Assembly (NCBI GenBank): GCA_963518955.1
Contig: CAUQKI010000017.1
Span: 1-37,036, forward strand
Reading direction: 5' to 3'
DNA length: 37,036 bases
From: JABCPE02 sp963518955
Lineage (GTDB): Bacteria > Bacteroidota > Bacteroidia > Flavobacteriales > Weeksellaceae
The position numbers were made by a program, and so were the translations under genes. A model generated the notes under the pieces. That model was not told where the DNA came from and did no database searches. It saw nothing but the letters and a program-made list of their open reading frames with translations. This document shows, piece after piece, positions 7,822-16,438 of this stretch (positions are counted from its first letter, which is position 1; every line of letters begins with the position of its first letter).

Positions 7822-8409
7822 ATGCTTAGTTTTACGGAAGAAGACATAGAGACCCTGCACCAAGTGGGCATTACTGCTGAACTGAAACCTGTTCAGCCAC
7901 AGCAGATGAGCCTTATTGAGATGCTGAAAAACAAGTTTGCTCTGTTGAATGACTATCCGCAGATGAATTTTTATTTTATCCGTTTTCCTGATGAACTTGT
8001 GCCTATGCAGCGCCAAGGGCAGCACTTCCAATGTTTTGGAAAATGTTACTATGGTTATTTGGTGCTGAATGAAGAGGGAAGTGTATTTTTACTCCCTACC
8101 AATGATGACTATACCGGTGACCCTATGGTGCTAGTAAATGATTCACTTCAAGAATTTATCAGGTGTTACAGCCTGCTGTTGTCAAGTGTATTTCAGCTGA
8201 AAGGTGCTGATATTTCTACCCATGAAAAACTTTTTACAGCATTTGATAAAGCAGCCGAGCAAGTAGCTGAGGATTTTTATAAACTTGATCCTAAATTCTT
8301 AAAAGATGGCAATTTTTGGAATCAATTTCTTTATTTAATAGAAGATGGCTGGTTTAATATTGCCTACCACGAAATATTCTACATCAGAGAAGGAAGGAGA
8401 AGTCTATAA
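7822..8409 (+). CDS. Hypothetical 195-aa protein, possibly SUKH-like immunity protein
   Basis: This soluble, acidic 195-aa protein has no signal peptide. The central part (about residues 50-130) contains FYFIRFPDELVPM, QCFGKCYYGYLVLNEEGSVF, LLPTNDDYTGDPMVLVNDSL and an F-rich helix (LQEFIRCYSLLLSSVF). This alternation of strands and a terminal helix resembles distant SUKH-type immunity proteins (SUKH-4-like), but I cannot assign it firmly. A decayed copy of its 5' end lies at 6528. It continues the same-strand array, 26 bases before the next gene. Confidence 0.65.
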   Translation: MLSFTEEDIETLHQVGITAELKPVQPQQMSLIEMLKNKFALLNDYPQMNFYFIRFPDELVPMQRQGQHFQCFGKCYYGYLVLNEEGSVFLLPTNDDYTGDPMVLVNDSLQEFIRCYSLLLSSVFQLKGADISTHEKLFTAFDKAAEQVAEDFYKLDPKFLKDGNFWNQFLYLIEDGWFNIAYHEIFYIREGRRSL

Positions 8410-8434
8410 TAGTTAGCCAATTAGTAAATATACA

Positions 8435-8920
8435 ATGAAAACCATAGAAGCAACATACAAGGATTTATTTGATACGGAAGAGGACTACAATCGCTATATA
8501 AAGCGGTTGGAGAAGAAAATAAGCACCTTTGATGTTTCATATATGAGCAATGCTAAGTGGCGTAAACTCTTTACTGCCATAGTTGCTCACAAAGATCTTA
8601 TCAAACAATGTGAAATTTATGATTTCTTTGGCTATTGTGTAAACGAAATTGCTTGGCATAAAGTAGGGAATGACAATTCTTTGTATATCCAAGAAGATTA
8701 TATTTCAGAAAAGATAACCACTGGTGAACACCCTACTTATTACCGTGAAATAGAATATATAGAATTTAAAGCACGCTGGAAAGGAGCGTATATTGGCGAG
8801 TTGCTACCTCCCAACTACGAAACCCAAGACCTCAATGCTATTGAAGAACTGCTCAATAGTTTAGGGAAATTTCAAATTATAAAAACTGATGAAAGTTTGA
8901 AAATAATGGGATATCAGTAA
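8435..8920 (+). CDS. Hypothetical 161-aa protein (possibly DUF6678-like), immunity-array member
   Basis: The product is soluble with no membrane segment. Helical N-terminal sequence leads into SYMSNAKWRKLFTAI, followed by a strand-rich part (IDFFGY-like, YREIEYIEFKARW). The SNxKWRKLF phrase recalls proteins I associate with DUF6678, found near SMI1-type immunity genes, but this is from memory and uncertain. The gene sits between two other small soluble genes, with gaps of 25 and 48 bases. A GCCAATTA motif stands in front of both this gene (8416-8423) and the next (8924-8931). Confidence 0.65.
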   Translation: MKTIEATYKDLFDTEEDYNRYIKRLEKKISTFDVSYMSNAKWRKLFTAIVAHKDLIKQCEIYDFFGYCVNEIAWHKVGNDNSLYIQEDYISEKITTGEHPTYYREIEYIEFKARWKGAYIGELLPPNYETQDLNAIEELLNSLGKFQIIKTDESLKIMGYQ

Positions 8921-8968
8921 TTTGCCAATTAACCAATTATTTTTTACTTTAATTAAATTTAAAATCAA

Positions 8969-9493
8969 ATGAACACTATAAGGAAAGAACTACGCCCTGA
9001 TTTTGCTACAGCCGAAAAGCTGTATCCACTTGTACTAAAACGCTTAGAAGACTACGAAGCTTTTCATGATGCCCAAAGTGAAGACACTCCCGAAGAAGTA
9101 TTTGATAAAGAATACAAGGCGATGGAGCAATACCTCAGTGAGCTCACGGGTAAAGACCTTTCCGACACTTGGCTGTGGGAATGGTGGGAAGGCAATGGTA
9201 TTGAAACTTTTGCTTTTGATTTGGCAATGCCCTACCCTGTAAAGCACAACGACCTCACCCGTGAAGACATCGCTGCTTTTGTGCGTATTGTCATAGACAA
9301 TGAATTTGAGTGCGAAAACGACTTTCAAAGGAAGTTTATGCCTTATATATTTTACAGCGATGGTTACTTCTTTGAGTTTTTAGAAATCAACTGTCCGCGT
9401 TTCGACCCTTCTGCATTCAATACCATCAAAGATAAAAATGGTAAGTATCACGAGCCTACTGTGGAAGAGGTAATGAAGAAGATATGGAAATAA
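8969..9493 (+). CDS. Hypothetical 174-aa acidic protein, immunity-array member
   Basis: No family is recognised. The protein is strongly acidic and aromatic (DTWLWEWWEGNGIETFAF, FYSDGYFFEFLEINCP), soluble, without signal peptide. Small, acidic, Trp/Tyr/Phe-rich proteins in same-strand arrays are typical of toxin-immunity genes, because they bind and block basic nuclease toxins; this role is inferred. The next gene follows after 20 bases, suggesting co-transcription. Confidence 0.65.
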   Translation: MNTIRKELRPDFATAEKLYPLVLKRLEDYEAFHDAQSEDTPEEVFDKEYKAMEQYLSELTGKDLSDTWLWEWWEGNGIETFAFDLAMPYPVKHNDLTREDIAAFVRIVIDNEFECENDFQRKFMPYIFYSDGYFFEFLEINCPRFDPSAFNTIKDKNGKYHEPTVEEVMKKIWK

Positions 9494-9513
9494 AAAATTA
9501 CTAAATAACCAAT

Positions 9514-10521
9514 ATGTTTAAAGACTTAGAACAACAATATAACTTCGCTTATCCAAAGCTTTACCACCAGCTCTATGCCGACCAAATGCTCGACATAGGT
9601 GAATACTCTTCCCTTTGGAGTAAAGAAGTATATCCACGCCTGAAAAACCGCCCACCGCTATTTTTATACAGTGGCGAGTTTGAGCTGATACCACCTGCTA
9701 ACATTGCCGAAACTATTGAGGAGCTCAATGGCGAGAACAGCTGGTTCAGTATCAATCCTGATTATCTTTTTATTCCATTTGGACAGACAGGTGGAGGAGA
9801 TTATTATTGTTTCTTATATGACAAAAACAATCCTAAACCAGAGCCGCCTATAGCCTTATTACAGCACGATTCGGATGAGGCAGAAATATTGGCTGACACC
9901 CTAGAAGACTTCTTTTTCTATGAAATGCTCAGCTCTGTGAATGATATATACGAGGGTTCTTTGGTGCGCAGTGAAAGTGATTTTCAGGAAAATATCACAA
10001 ATCTTCTCCGCTCTCACCTGCCCTATGTTACCAAAAAAGAGCAGCGCGAAATATTAGAAGAGGTTTACAGCCGAAAACTCACTGATTTCACGCGTGTTTT
10101 TCCAAATTCTACTCAAAGCTACCAAGGTTTATTGTCTGATGAGGAATTAGAGCAATTAGTTCAGCAGCACATTTCCATAGATGGCGAAAAGACCTTTGTG
10201 TACATGATTGAAAATGAAGCAGAAAGCACTCCTCCGCGATATATAAACGGAACACTCTATGTACGGGTAAGTCCTATTCCTGCCAAAAATGATAAAGTAT
10301 ATGATGCCCTCAAAGCGCTGAATTGGCGACAAAACAAAGCCGCTACTGACCGATTGGAATACAGTAAGAAAATGCAATTATACTACAGTGACCAGTATGG
10401 CGTTCCGTGGGAAGAGTATATTTTAGGAGCTTTCAAAGAGCGCATAGAGGAACTTAAAAAATTCCCTAATGTGACTGTAACTTTTGAAGAAGAGAATAAA
10501 GATAGCACTCAAAAACTTTGA
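9514..10521 (+). CDS. SMI1/KNR4 (SUKH)-like protein with C-terminal extension
   Basis: The first about 140 residues carry a SUKH-like pattern: YPKLYHQLYADQML at the start, the core FIPFGQTGGGDYYCFLYD (glycine turn plus strands), then LLQHDSDEAEILADTLEDF as the last helix. The remaining about 195 residues form a second, unrecognised part (TKKEQREILEEVYSRKLTD, LYVRVSPIPAKNDK). At 335 aa it is about twice the size of single-domain SUKH immunity proteins. It is the last gene of the inserted array: sufC begins 77 bases later on the same strand, without a terminator between. The immunity role is inferred from family and context. Confidence 0.72.
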   Translation: MFKDLEQQYNFAYPKLYHQLYADQMLDIGEYSSLWSKEVYPRLKNRPPLFLYSGEFELIPPANIAETIEELNGENSWFSINPDYLFIPFGQTGGGDYYCFLYDKNNPKPEPPIALLQHDSDEAEILADTLEDFFFYEMLSSVNDIYEGSLVRSESDFQENITNLLRSHLPYVTKKEQREILEEVYSRKLTDFTRVFPNSTQSYQGLLSDEELEQLVQQHISIDGEKTFVYMIENEAESTPPRYINGTLYVRVSPIPAKNDKVYDALKALNWRQNKAATDRLEYSKKMQLYYSDQYGVPWEEYILGAFKERIEELKKFPNVTVTFEEENKDSTQKL

Positions 10522-10598
10522 ATAAAAACACAAGAAAAACCATAATAAAAAAGAATAAATAATAATTTTAATTTAACAATAAATAAATTTCATTAATA

Positions 10599-11342
10599 AT
10601 GCTTAGAATCAATAACTTACATGCCCGTATAGAAGACGGAGCCGAAATTTTGAAAGGAATCTATTTGGAGATAAAACCTGGTGAGGTTCATGCCATTATG
10701 GGACCTAACGGAGCTGGTAAATCCACGCTTTCTTCCGTAATTGCAGGAAGAGAAGACTATGAGGTTACGGAGGGAGAAATCCTTTTCGAAGGTGAAGACA
10801 TCGGCGAAGATGCGCCAGAGGAAAGAGCTCAAAAAGGTATTTTTATGTCGTTCCAATATCCTGTGGAAATCCCAGGTGTATCGGTGACCAACTTCATCAA
10901 GGCAGCTATCAACGAAACTAGAAAAGCCAACGGACTAGAAGAAATGCCAGCAAAAGAAATGATGGCGCTCATCCGCGAAAAATCAGAGCTTTTGGGAATT
11001 AAAAAGGATTTCCTTTCTCGTTCGCTGAACGAAGGCTTCTCTGGTGGAGAGAAAAAAAGAAACGAAATCTTCCAAATGCTGATGCTGAACCCTAAATTGG
11101 CTATCTTGGATGAAACGGACTCTGGGCTTGACATCGATGCTTTGAGAATCGTTTCCGAAGGTGTGAACCATTTCAAAAACCAAGGAAATGCAGTGCTTCT
11201 AATCACGCACTACCAGAGACTGCTAAACTACATTCAGCCTGATTTCGTGCATGTTTTGGCGGATGGGAAAATCATAAAAACTGGAGGCAAGGAACTGGCT
11301 TTGGAATTAGAAGAAAAAGGATACGACTGGCTGGTAAAATAA
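10599..11342 (+). CDS. sufC: Fe-S cluster assembly ATPase SufC
   Basis: SufC is the ABC-type ATPase of the SufBCD complex; ATP binding drives the conformational change needed for cluster assembly. The 247-aa protein has Walker A GPNGAGKST (35-43), the family-specific signature FSGGEKKRNE (about 147-156), Walker B with D-loop LAILDETDSGLDID (about 167-180), and the switch histidine region LLITHYQRLL. The length is normal. It is separated from sufB by 5.6 kb of accessory genes. The 77 AT-rich bases before it contain no full TTTG/TAnnTTTG promoter that I can see, so readthrough from the array is plausible. sufD follows after 55 bases. Confidence 0.97.
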   Translation: MLRINNLHARIEDGAEILKGIYLEIKPGEVHAIMGPNGAGKSTLSSVIAGREDYEVTEGEILFEGEDIGEDAPEERAQKGIFMSFQYPVEIPGVSVTNFIKAAINETRKANGLEEMPAKEMMALIREKSELLGIKKDFLSRSLNEGFSGGEKKRNEIFQMLMLNPKLAILDETDSGLDIDALRIVSEGVNHFKNQGNAVLLITHYQRLLNYIQPDFVHVLADGKIIKTGGKELALELEEKGYDWLVK

Positions 11343-11397
11343 TTGAGATTAAAACTCAAATTTCAAACTCCAAAATTTCAAATCAAATACAAAATTT

Positions 11398-12669
11398 ATG
11401 TTATTTAATCAAATAGAACAACTAAAATCCACACTTTCCAGCGAGAGAACCGAGGCGCTCAGCCAGTTTTTGGCGGCAGGTTTTCCCACTAAAAAAGATG
11501 AGGAATACAAATACACCGACCTGTCCGAAGCCGTGAACAAGCAATATTCTCTGGTGCCGAAGCAGGAATTTCACATTACGAAAGAACAGCTAGACCAGCT
11601 GCATCTAGGAGAAGAGCATTTTGATTTCATTGTCTTTGTCAATGGAAAATTCCAAAAGGCTCTATCCAAAATCTCCGTAGAAAATGCAGAATTTTTGACT
11701 TTAAATAATGCTTTTTCGTCTAATAAAGATTTGATCGAAAAATATTTTAACCAAATAAAGCCTAAAAACACAGCATTCACAGCCTTAAATGATGCTTTGT
11801 ACAGCGATGGATTTTTCCTTTTTGTCCCTAAAAATACTGTGATAGAAAAGCCTATTCACCTTTTCTACATCTCTGAAAATCAAGATGAAAATGTATTTTA
11901 TACAACGAGAAATCTCCTCATCGTAGAAGAAGGCGCAAAGGTGGAAGTGATAGAGAGCCATCATAACTTTGATGAGACCTATACTTTTACCAACTCGGTT
12001 ACGGAAATTTTCGTGGGCAAAAATGCAAAAGCCGACTGGCACAAACTCCAAAACGACAGCCAGACTACTTATCTGGTAGACAGCACTTTCGCGAAACAAG
12101 AGCGAGACAGCCTAGCGACAGTGAATACTTTCGCTTTCGGAGGTAAATTGGTTCGAAACAATCTTGACTTCATTCACACAGGAGAAAATATCAATTCCTT
12201 CATGAATGGTATTACCATCATCGGAAATGAACAGCTGGTAGACCACCACACAGCCGTGCATCACAACGAGCCAAACTGTGAGTCTTACCAAAACTACAAA
12301 GGTGTGTTCAAAGACAAGGCGCATGGCGTGTTCAACGGAAAAGTATTCGTAAATAAAATCGCACAAAAAACCAACGCTTACCAGCAAAATAACAACATCC
12401 TGCTGAGCGAGGGAGCTACCATAGACACCAAGCCGCAGCTGGAAATCTTTGCTGATGATGTGAAATGTTCGCACGGATGTACCGTAGGACAGCTCAATGA
12501 TGAGGCGCTGTTCTATCTAAGAGCCAGAGGAATTTCCAAGAAAGAGGCGCAGGCGCTGCTGCTGTATGCTTTCGCGAATGATGCTATGGAAAACATAGAC
12601 ATAGAGCCACTAAAACTGAAAGTTGCAAAGCTATTGGCTGAGAAACTTGAGGTTAATATAGATTTATAA
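11398..12669 (+). CDS. sufD: Fe-S cluster assembly protein SufD
   Basis: SufD is the SufB paralogue that pairs with SufB and SufC and is needed for iron entry into the scaffold. The 423-aa protein contains the SufD-typical DEEYKYTDLS near the N-terminus, TAVHHNEPNCESYQNYKGVF in the beta-helix core, and KCSHGCTVGQLNDEALFYLR with the conserved His near the C-terminus. A terminator follows 27 bases after the stop. No sufS or sufE gene follows, although these are often adjacent in flavobacteria, so the desulfurase must lie elsewhere in the genome. Confidence 0.96.
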   Translation: MLFNQIEQLKSTLSSERTEALSQFLAAGFPTKKDEEYKYTDLSEAVNKQYSLVPKQEFHITKEQLDQLHLGEEHFDFIVFVNGKFQKALSKISVENAEFLTLNNAFSSNKDLIEKYFNQIKPKNTAFTALNDALYSDGFFLFVPKNTVIEKPIHLFYISENQDENVFYTTRNLLIVEEGAKVEVIESHHNFDETYTFTNSVTEIFVGKNAKADWHKLQNDSQTTYLVDSTFAKQERDSLATVNTFAFGGKLVRNNLDFIHTGENINSFMNGITIIGNEQLVDHHTAVHHNEPNCESYQNYKGVFKDKAHGVFNGKVFVNKIAQKTNAYQQNNNILLSEGATIDTKPQLEIFADDVKCSHGCTVGQLNDEALFYLRARGISKKEAQALLLYAFANDAMENIDIEPLKLKVAKLLAEKLEVNIDL

Positions 12670-12695
12670 TTTATTCATTTTGTTTTTAATGCAAT

Positions 12696-12727
12696 GGGAG
12701 AATCTCTACGGAAATTCTCCCTTTTTT
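12696..12727 (+). terminator. Terminator of the suf locus
   Basis: The inverted repeat GGGAGAAT (12696-12703) / ATTCTCCC (12714-12721) has a 10-base loop and is followed by TTTTTTA. It lies 27 bases after sufD. It is the first convincing terminator downstream of sufB, supporting one long transcription unit through the inserted genes. Confidence 0.8.
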
Positions 12728-12828
12728 ATCATCATTCCATATCTTTTTCGTAAAATATTCTTATTTATTCTTTTTATAAATTTTATATTTTTTCTTGATG
12801 ATAAAATAAGATTTACACAAAAGAAAAC

Positions 12829-12836
12829 TATCTTTG
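12829..12836 (+). promoter_or_regulatory. Promoter -7 box before the VIT1-family gene
   Basis: TATCTTTG at 12829-12836 matches the Bacteroidota -7 consensus TAnnTTTG, 32 bases before the ATG. No good TTTG -33 box is seen at the usual distance. Confidence 0.5.
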
Positions 12837-12868
12837 CATTTAGTCTTCAGTTTTAAATAAAAAATTCA

Positions 12869-13570
12869 ATGAAAACCCTTGACGATTACCTTGATAAACA
12901 CTATATCCATCGTAGTAACTGGCTTCGTGCCGCAGTATTAGGCGCTAATGACGGCATACTATCCACGGCGAGCCTTGCCATAGGAGTTGCCGCAGCGACT
13001 TCCACGCCAGAGTCTGTGATTTTAGCAACAGCGGCAGGAATTATCGCAGGAGCATTGTCCATGGCGGCAGGAGAATATGTTTCGGTAAGTTCGCAGACGG
13101 ATATAGAACACGCGGACATCGAGAGGGAAAGACAAGAACTGAAAGACACGCCCGAAGAAGAACTACAGATGCTTGCACATATCTACGAACTGCGAGGGCT
13201 AAAACCAGAAACAGCAATGCAGGTGGCAAAGGAACTAACCGAGCATGATGCCTTGGCGGCGCATGTACGGGACGAGCTGGGAATCACCGAAATCAGTCAG
13301 GCTAAACCTTTTCAGGCAGCTCTGGCATCTGGCGGCGCGTTTCTCTTTGGCGGTATGCTGCCTCTGCTGGTGGTCTTCATTGCTCCGTTTCATCATTTAG
13401 AGTATTATCTCTACGGCTCTGCTATTCTTTTCCTTGCGTTCTTGGGCGGAATTGCGGCTAAAACAGGAGGCTCTAACCCTATAAAAGCCATTCTTCGTAT
13501 TACTTTCTGGGGAACTATCGCTATGGGAGTGAGTGATTTAGCAGGAAGTTTCTTCGGTGTTAGGATTTAA
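12869..13570 (+). CDS. VIT1/CCC1 family iron/manganese transporter
   Basis: VIT1/CCC1 proteins move Fe2+ or Mn2+ across membranes, in bacteria probably exporting or sequestering excess metal. The 233-aa protein has the family start RAAVLGANDGILSTASLAIG (first membrane helix) and AGIIAGALSMAAGEYVSVSS (second helix with the GE metal-binding region). A charged cytoplasmic loop rich in Glu and Asp follows (DIEHADIERERQEL...). Three more hydrophobic helices lie toward the C-terminus. The length is normal. It lies next to the Fe-S assembly genes but has its own promoter and stands behind the suf terminator. It converges with dinB 25 bases away. Confidence 0.93.
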   Translation: MKTLDDYLDKHYIHRSNWLRAAVLGANDGILSTASLAIGVAAATSTPESVILATAAGIIAGALSMAAGEYVSVSSQTDIEHADIERERQELKDTPEEELQMLAHIYELRGLKPETAMQVAKELTEHDALAAHVRDELGITEISQAKPFQAALASGGAFLFGGMLPLLVVFIAPFHHLEYYLYGSAILFLAFLGGIAAKTGGSNPIKAILRITFWGTIAMGVSDLAGSFFGVRI

Positions 13571-13595
13571 ATCTGGTTTTCAGCAATTATTCAGT

Positions 13596-14693
13596 TTATC
13601 TCTCATGAGGCGGAAACTCAAACTGAAGCTGAATGTATTTTGGCTGGTTTTGTTTTTCCCAAACATTCAGGTTAGACACGGAAAGCCCTAATAATCTCAC
13701 CGAATTTTTTAGACTTTCCTGAAACAAAAGCTCCTCGCCGATACGGAAAAGCATATTTTGGTCTGAAACAAATTTTATCAAAGTTTTGCTCCGTGTCTGG
13801 GTGGTAAAATCGCTGTATTTTATTTTCAAAGTAATGGTTCTCCCTGAGAGATTTCGTTTTTTGAGCCTTTGTTCCAGCTCTTTGGAAAGCGTTTCCAAAG
13901 GTGTCAGCAGGTGTGTCTGATACTGTTCATCATGCTCGAAAGTCCGCTCCACTCCTATGGATTTAGCAATTCGGATAGGATTCACGGGACTTCTGTGGAT
14001 TCCTCTGGCAATTTCGTAGTAATAAAGTCCGCTGTTCCCAAAATGGTTTTGCAGAAACAACAATGATTTTTCCCTCAAATCTTTTCCTGTAAAAATACCA
14101 AGAGCATACATCTTTTCGGCAGTTACTCTGCCTATTCCGTAGAATTTTCTGATGTCAAGACTGTCCAAAAACGGAATAATTTTATTGGGTTTTATGGTAG
14201 TCTGCCCGTTGGGTTTCTTATAATCACTGGCTATTTTGGCTATGAATTTATTGACCGACACTCCTGCCGAGGCAGTCAATCCTGTTTTTTCAAAGATTTT
14301 TTTCCGAATTTCCTTGGCGATGTTCGTAGCGGAGGGATTATTTTTCTTGTTAAAAGTCACATCCAGATACGCCTCATCGAGGGAAAGCGGCTCGACCAAA
14401 TCAGTGTATTCATAGAAGATTTCGCGGATTTGCAGGGAGATTTCCTTATACCGCTCAAAACGAGGCAAAACAAAGATAACATCTGGGCAGAGTTTCCTTG
14501 CCTTCGCTCCGCTCATCGCACTACGAACGCCGTATTTCCTCGCTTCGTAGCTTGCTGCCGCTACCACACCTCTATTCCCTCCACCGCCCACAGCGATGGG
14601 TTTTCCTCTAAGGTCAGGACAGTCCAGCTGCTCTACGGAAGCAAAAAAAGCATCCATATCGATGTGGATTATCTTATTTTCAGAGGTGTCCAT
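13596..14693 (-). CDS. dinB: DNA polymerase IV (DinB, Y-family translesion polymerase)
   Basis: Pol IV carries out error-prone translesion synthesis past damaged bases. The 365-aa protein has the Y-family catalytic residues Asp12 in IHIDMDAFFASVEQ and Asp106-Glu107 in LSLDEAYLDV. It also has the helix-hairpin-helix region IRKFYGIGRVTAEKMYALG and the little-finger domain. The C-terminal end contains IQLQFEF, which fits a beta-clamp binding motif. The frame runs further upstream, but ATG at 14693 (MDTSENKIIHIDMDAF) gives the standard start. Upstream on the minus strand TATCTTTA (14724-14731) and TTTG (14755-14758) form a possible promoter with a 23-base spacer. Confidence 0.95.
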   Translation of the reverse strand: MDTSENKIIHIDMDAFFASVEQLDCPDLRGKPIAVGGGGNRGVVAAASYEARKYGVRSAMSGAKARKLCPDVIFVLPRFERYKEISLQIREIFYEYTDLVEPLSLDEAYLDVTFNKKNNPSATNIAKEIRKKIFEKTGLTASAGVSVNKFIAKIASDYKKPNGQTTIKPNKIIPFLDSLDIRKFYGIGRVTAEKMYALGIFTGKDLREKSLLFLQNHFGNSGLYYYEIARGIHRSPVNPIRIAKSIGVERTFEHDEQYQTHLLTPLETLSKELEQRLKKRNLSGRTITLKIKYSDFTTQTRSKTLIKFVSDQNMLFRIGEELLFQESLKNSVRLLGLSVSNLNVWEKQNQPKYIQLQFEFPPHER

Positions 14694-14833
14694 TGTTTTA
14701 GAGAAAATTCTATTTATTTCGTGTAAAGATAGTTTTTTCCTCAATATTTTACTGCAAAAATCCGTTATGAATTTTACTTGGCTCTCGTTAGAAAGTATGA
14801 TATTTTTCAGATATTTAGGTGGAGATATTTTAT

Positions 14834-14841
14834 TATCTTTG
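14834..14841 (+). promoter_or_regulatory. Promoter -7 box before the DUF3843-like gene
   Basis: TATCTTTG at 14834-14841 matches TAnnTTTG and lies 22 bases before the ATG at 14864. It would fall inside the gene if the ATG at 14819 were used, which supports the later start. No clear -33 box is seen. Confidence 0.5.
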
Positions 14842-14863
14842 TGGAAACAAAAAAATAAGAAAG

Positions 14864-16438
14864 ATGGCAGCACAGAAAAGAATTTTATTAGAAGACTGGC
14901 AAGAAATAAAACCTTATAACAAAACCGCTAAATCCGACCTTTGTTTTTTAGGAATAAGCAATGAAATTAACGATAAAATCTATGAAAAAGAGTTTCATAT
15001 TCCTTTGCAGAATTTCATAAGAGAAGAAGGGATTTCTCTGTTTTGTATGTTTCTGACTTCTTATTTAGAAGACATCATTTCTGGGTCTGAAGTATGGAAT
15101 TCTTTCATCAAAAAACATAAAGAACTTTACGGAAAACCGCTACCATTCTACGAAACTGACAAAAACTATGTGGAAGGTGAGGTTAATATCCAAGATGTGA
15201 AATTTTTGGTTTGGTATTTCATCAATGCCGTGAACAAGAATATCCTGCTCAACCCTCATGATCCCTTTATACAAAGCATTTCTGAAGGGCTGGTGGGTAT
15301 CTTGGAAACAGAGTACGAATACGCTCCAGAAAACGATTTACTGAGAGAAACTTACCAAATAGAGCCTACCCAAGACTACTATGAAGTAAGAAGACTTCTC
15401 AATAATATCCTAACTAAAACCTATCTATTCTTCCCAGATACAGGCTTCGCTCTATTGAGACAAGAGGCGGAAATCATGGAAACAGGGCGAAGAGTAGAAG
15501 CTACTCTGGATGACAACAGAGACAGATTCATCCACGAGGCATGCACCTCTCTCCTTGCGCTTTCTGCGAAGGAATGGGCAGTTTTGATTTTGGGTAAAAA
15601 ACATCCCGTAGCGAAAGATTTAGAAAAAATGTCTCCGAGAGTTCAGGGAAGTTTCCTTTTCCTTTGCGAAGATGAAAAATACCTTAAAATAAAACACATC
15701 GCTACTGATAAGAAATTCAAACTTCTGAAATCTTCTTTCCCTAAACACAAAGATTTAAAGGAAAAAAGCATCATCTTCATGGGCATCGTAGAATGGCATA
15801 AAGAATGGTGGTTCTCAGGAGTTTCCATCATGAGCGACTACAACGAGGAATTCATAGAAAAGGAAAAACAAAACATCCACTCTAAAGAATCGCTCAGCTT
15901 CATGGAAGACCAAGCCCTTATCCGTGAAAACCTAAAAGAACACCACGAAGCATTCCTCATCTATAACAAGGGCGTTCCTATCGTATTCCTCAAAAAAGAA
16001 GAGGTGGATGACTTTATGAACGGATATTTTGATTTCTTCACAGAAACTGCCGGTCTATCCGCAGAGGAAAAAGAAAAAGCCGTAAAAAAATACAAACCAA
16101 AAGCAGACAAAGAAGAGGAAAAACCAGACACTGTGATGGTAGTTTTCCATAATATCAATTCTGGTTTTGAGGTTTATTCTAACATAGAAAACGCTTTTTG
16201 TATTAAACAAAATAAATTCTTAAATAAAGACAGAATCGACCAAGATTTCTACCAAATCTTCTTGGCGAATTTCTACTCAAAAGAAATTCTGGACTACAGC
16301 ATAGAAGTGAGCGAGAAAAAGATTTCTTTCTTCAAGAAAAACAATTATACAAAAGAAGAATTGGACTTTTTCACTCGTTTCTTTAAACAAGGAAATTACC
16401 ACACTAAGGCGAGATTAACCGTTATAAAAAATGCCTAA
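14864..16438 (+). CDS. DUF3843-like protein of unknown function
   Basis: The N-terminus (LLEDWQEIKPYNKTAKSDL followed by CFLGISNEI) matches the pattern I know from DUF3843 proteins of Bacteroidota (DWLxxKPYxKPxxTDxYYLxLxN). The assignment is from memory. The 525-aa protein is soluble, without signal peptide. A charged Lys/Glu-rich linker lies near residue 410 (EEKEKAVKKYKPKADKEEE), separating a helical N-terminal part from a smaller C-terminal domain. The start at 14864 (MAAQKRILLEDW) is preferred because the upstream extension overlaps a promoter box. Its stop overlaps the start of the T9SS plug gene by one base (TAATG), so the two are translationally coupled. A link to secretion is possible but not shown. 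Confidence 0.75.
   Translation: MAAQKRILLEDWQEIKPYNKTAKSDLCFLGISNEINDKIYEKEFHIPLQNFIREEGISLFCMFLTSYLEDIISGSEVWNSFIKKHKELYGKPLPFYETDKNYVEGEVNIQDVKFLVWYFINAVNKNILLNPHDPFIQSISEGLVGILETEYEYAPENDLLRETYQIEPTQDYYEVRRLLNNILTKTYLFFPDTGFALLRQEAEIMETGRRVEATLDDNRDRFIHEACTSLLALSAKEWAVLILGKKHPVAKDLEKMSPRVQGSFLFLCEDEKYLKIKHIATDKKFKLLKSSFPKHKDLKEKSIIFMGIVEWHKEWWFSGVSIMSDYNEEFIEKEKQNIHSKESLSFMEDQALIRENLKEHHEAFLIYNKGVPIVFLKKEEVDDFMNGYFDFFTETAGLSAEEKEKAVKKYKPKADKEEEKPDTVMVVFHNINSGFEVYSNIENAFCIKQNKFLNKDRIDQDFYQIFLANFYSKEILDYSIEVSEKKISFFKKNNYTKEELDFFTRFFKQGNYHTKARLTVIKNA

Noticed and set aside
4983..10598. Direct repeats or a transposase framing the suf island
   Set aside because: I compared the sequence after sufB with that before sufC and saw no convincing repeats, and no transposase, integrase or IS-like ends occur inside. 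The mode of insertion remains unknown.
10829..11206. Antisense ORF of 125 codons within sufC
   Set aside because: It is fully antisense to the conserved sufC coding region, has low-complexity Ser/Pro/Phe composition, and no recognisable start region. It is a shadow frame.
11785..12474. Minus-strand ORFs of 104 and 120 codons within sufD
   Set aside because: Both lie antisense to strongly conserved sufD sequence and look like no protein family.
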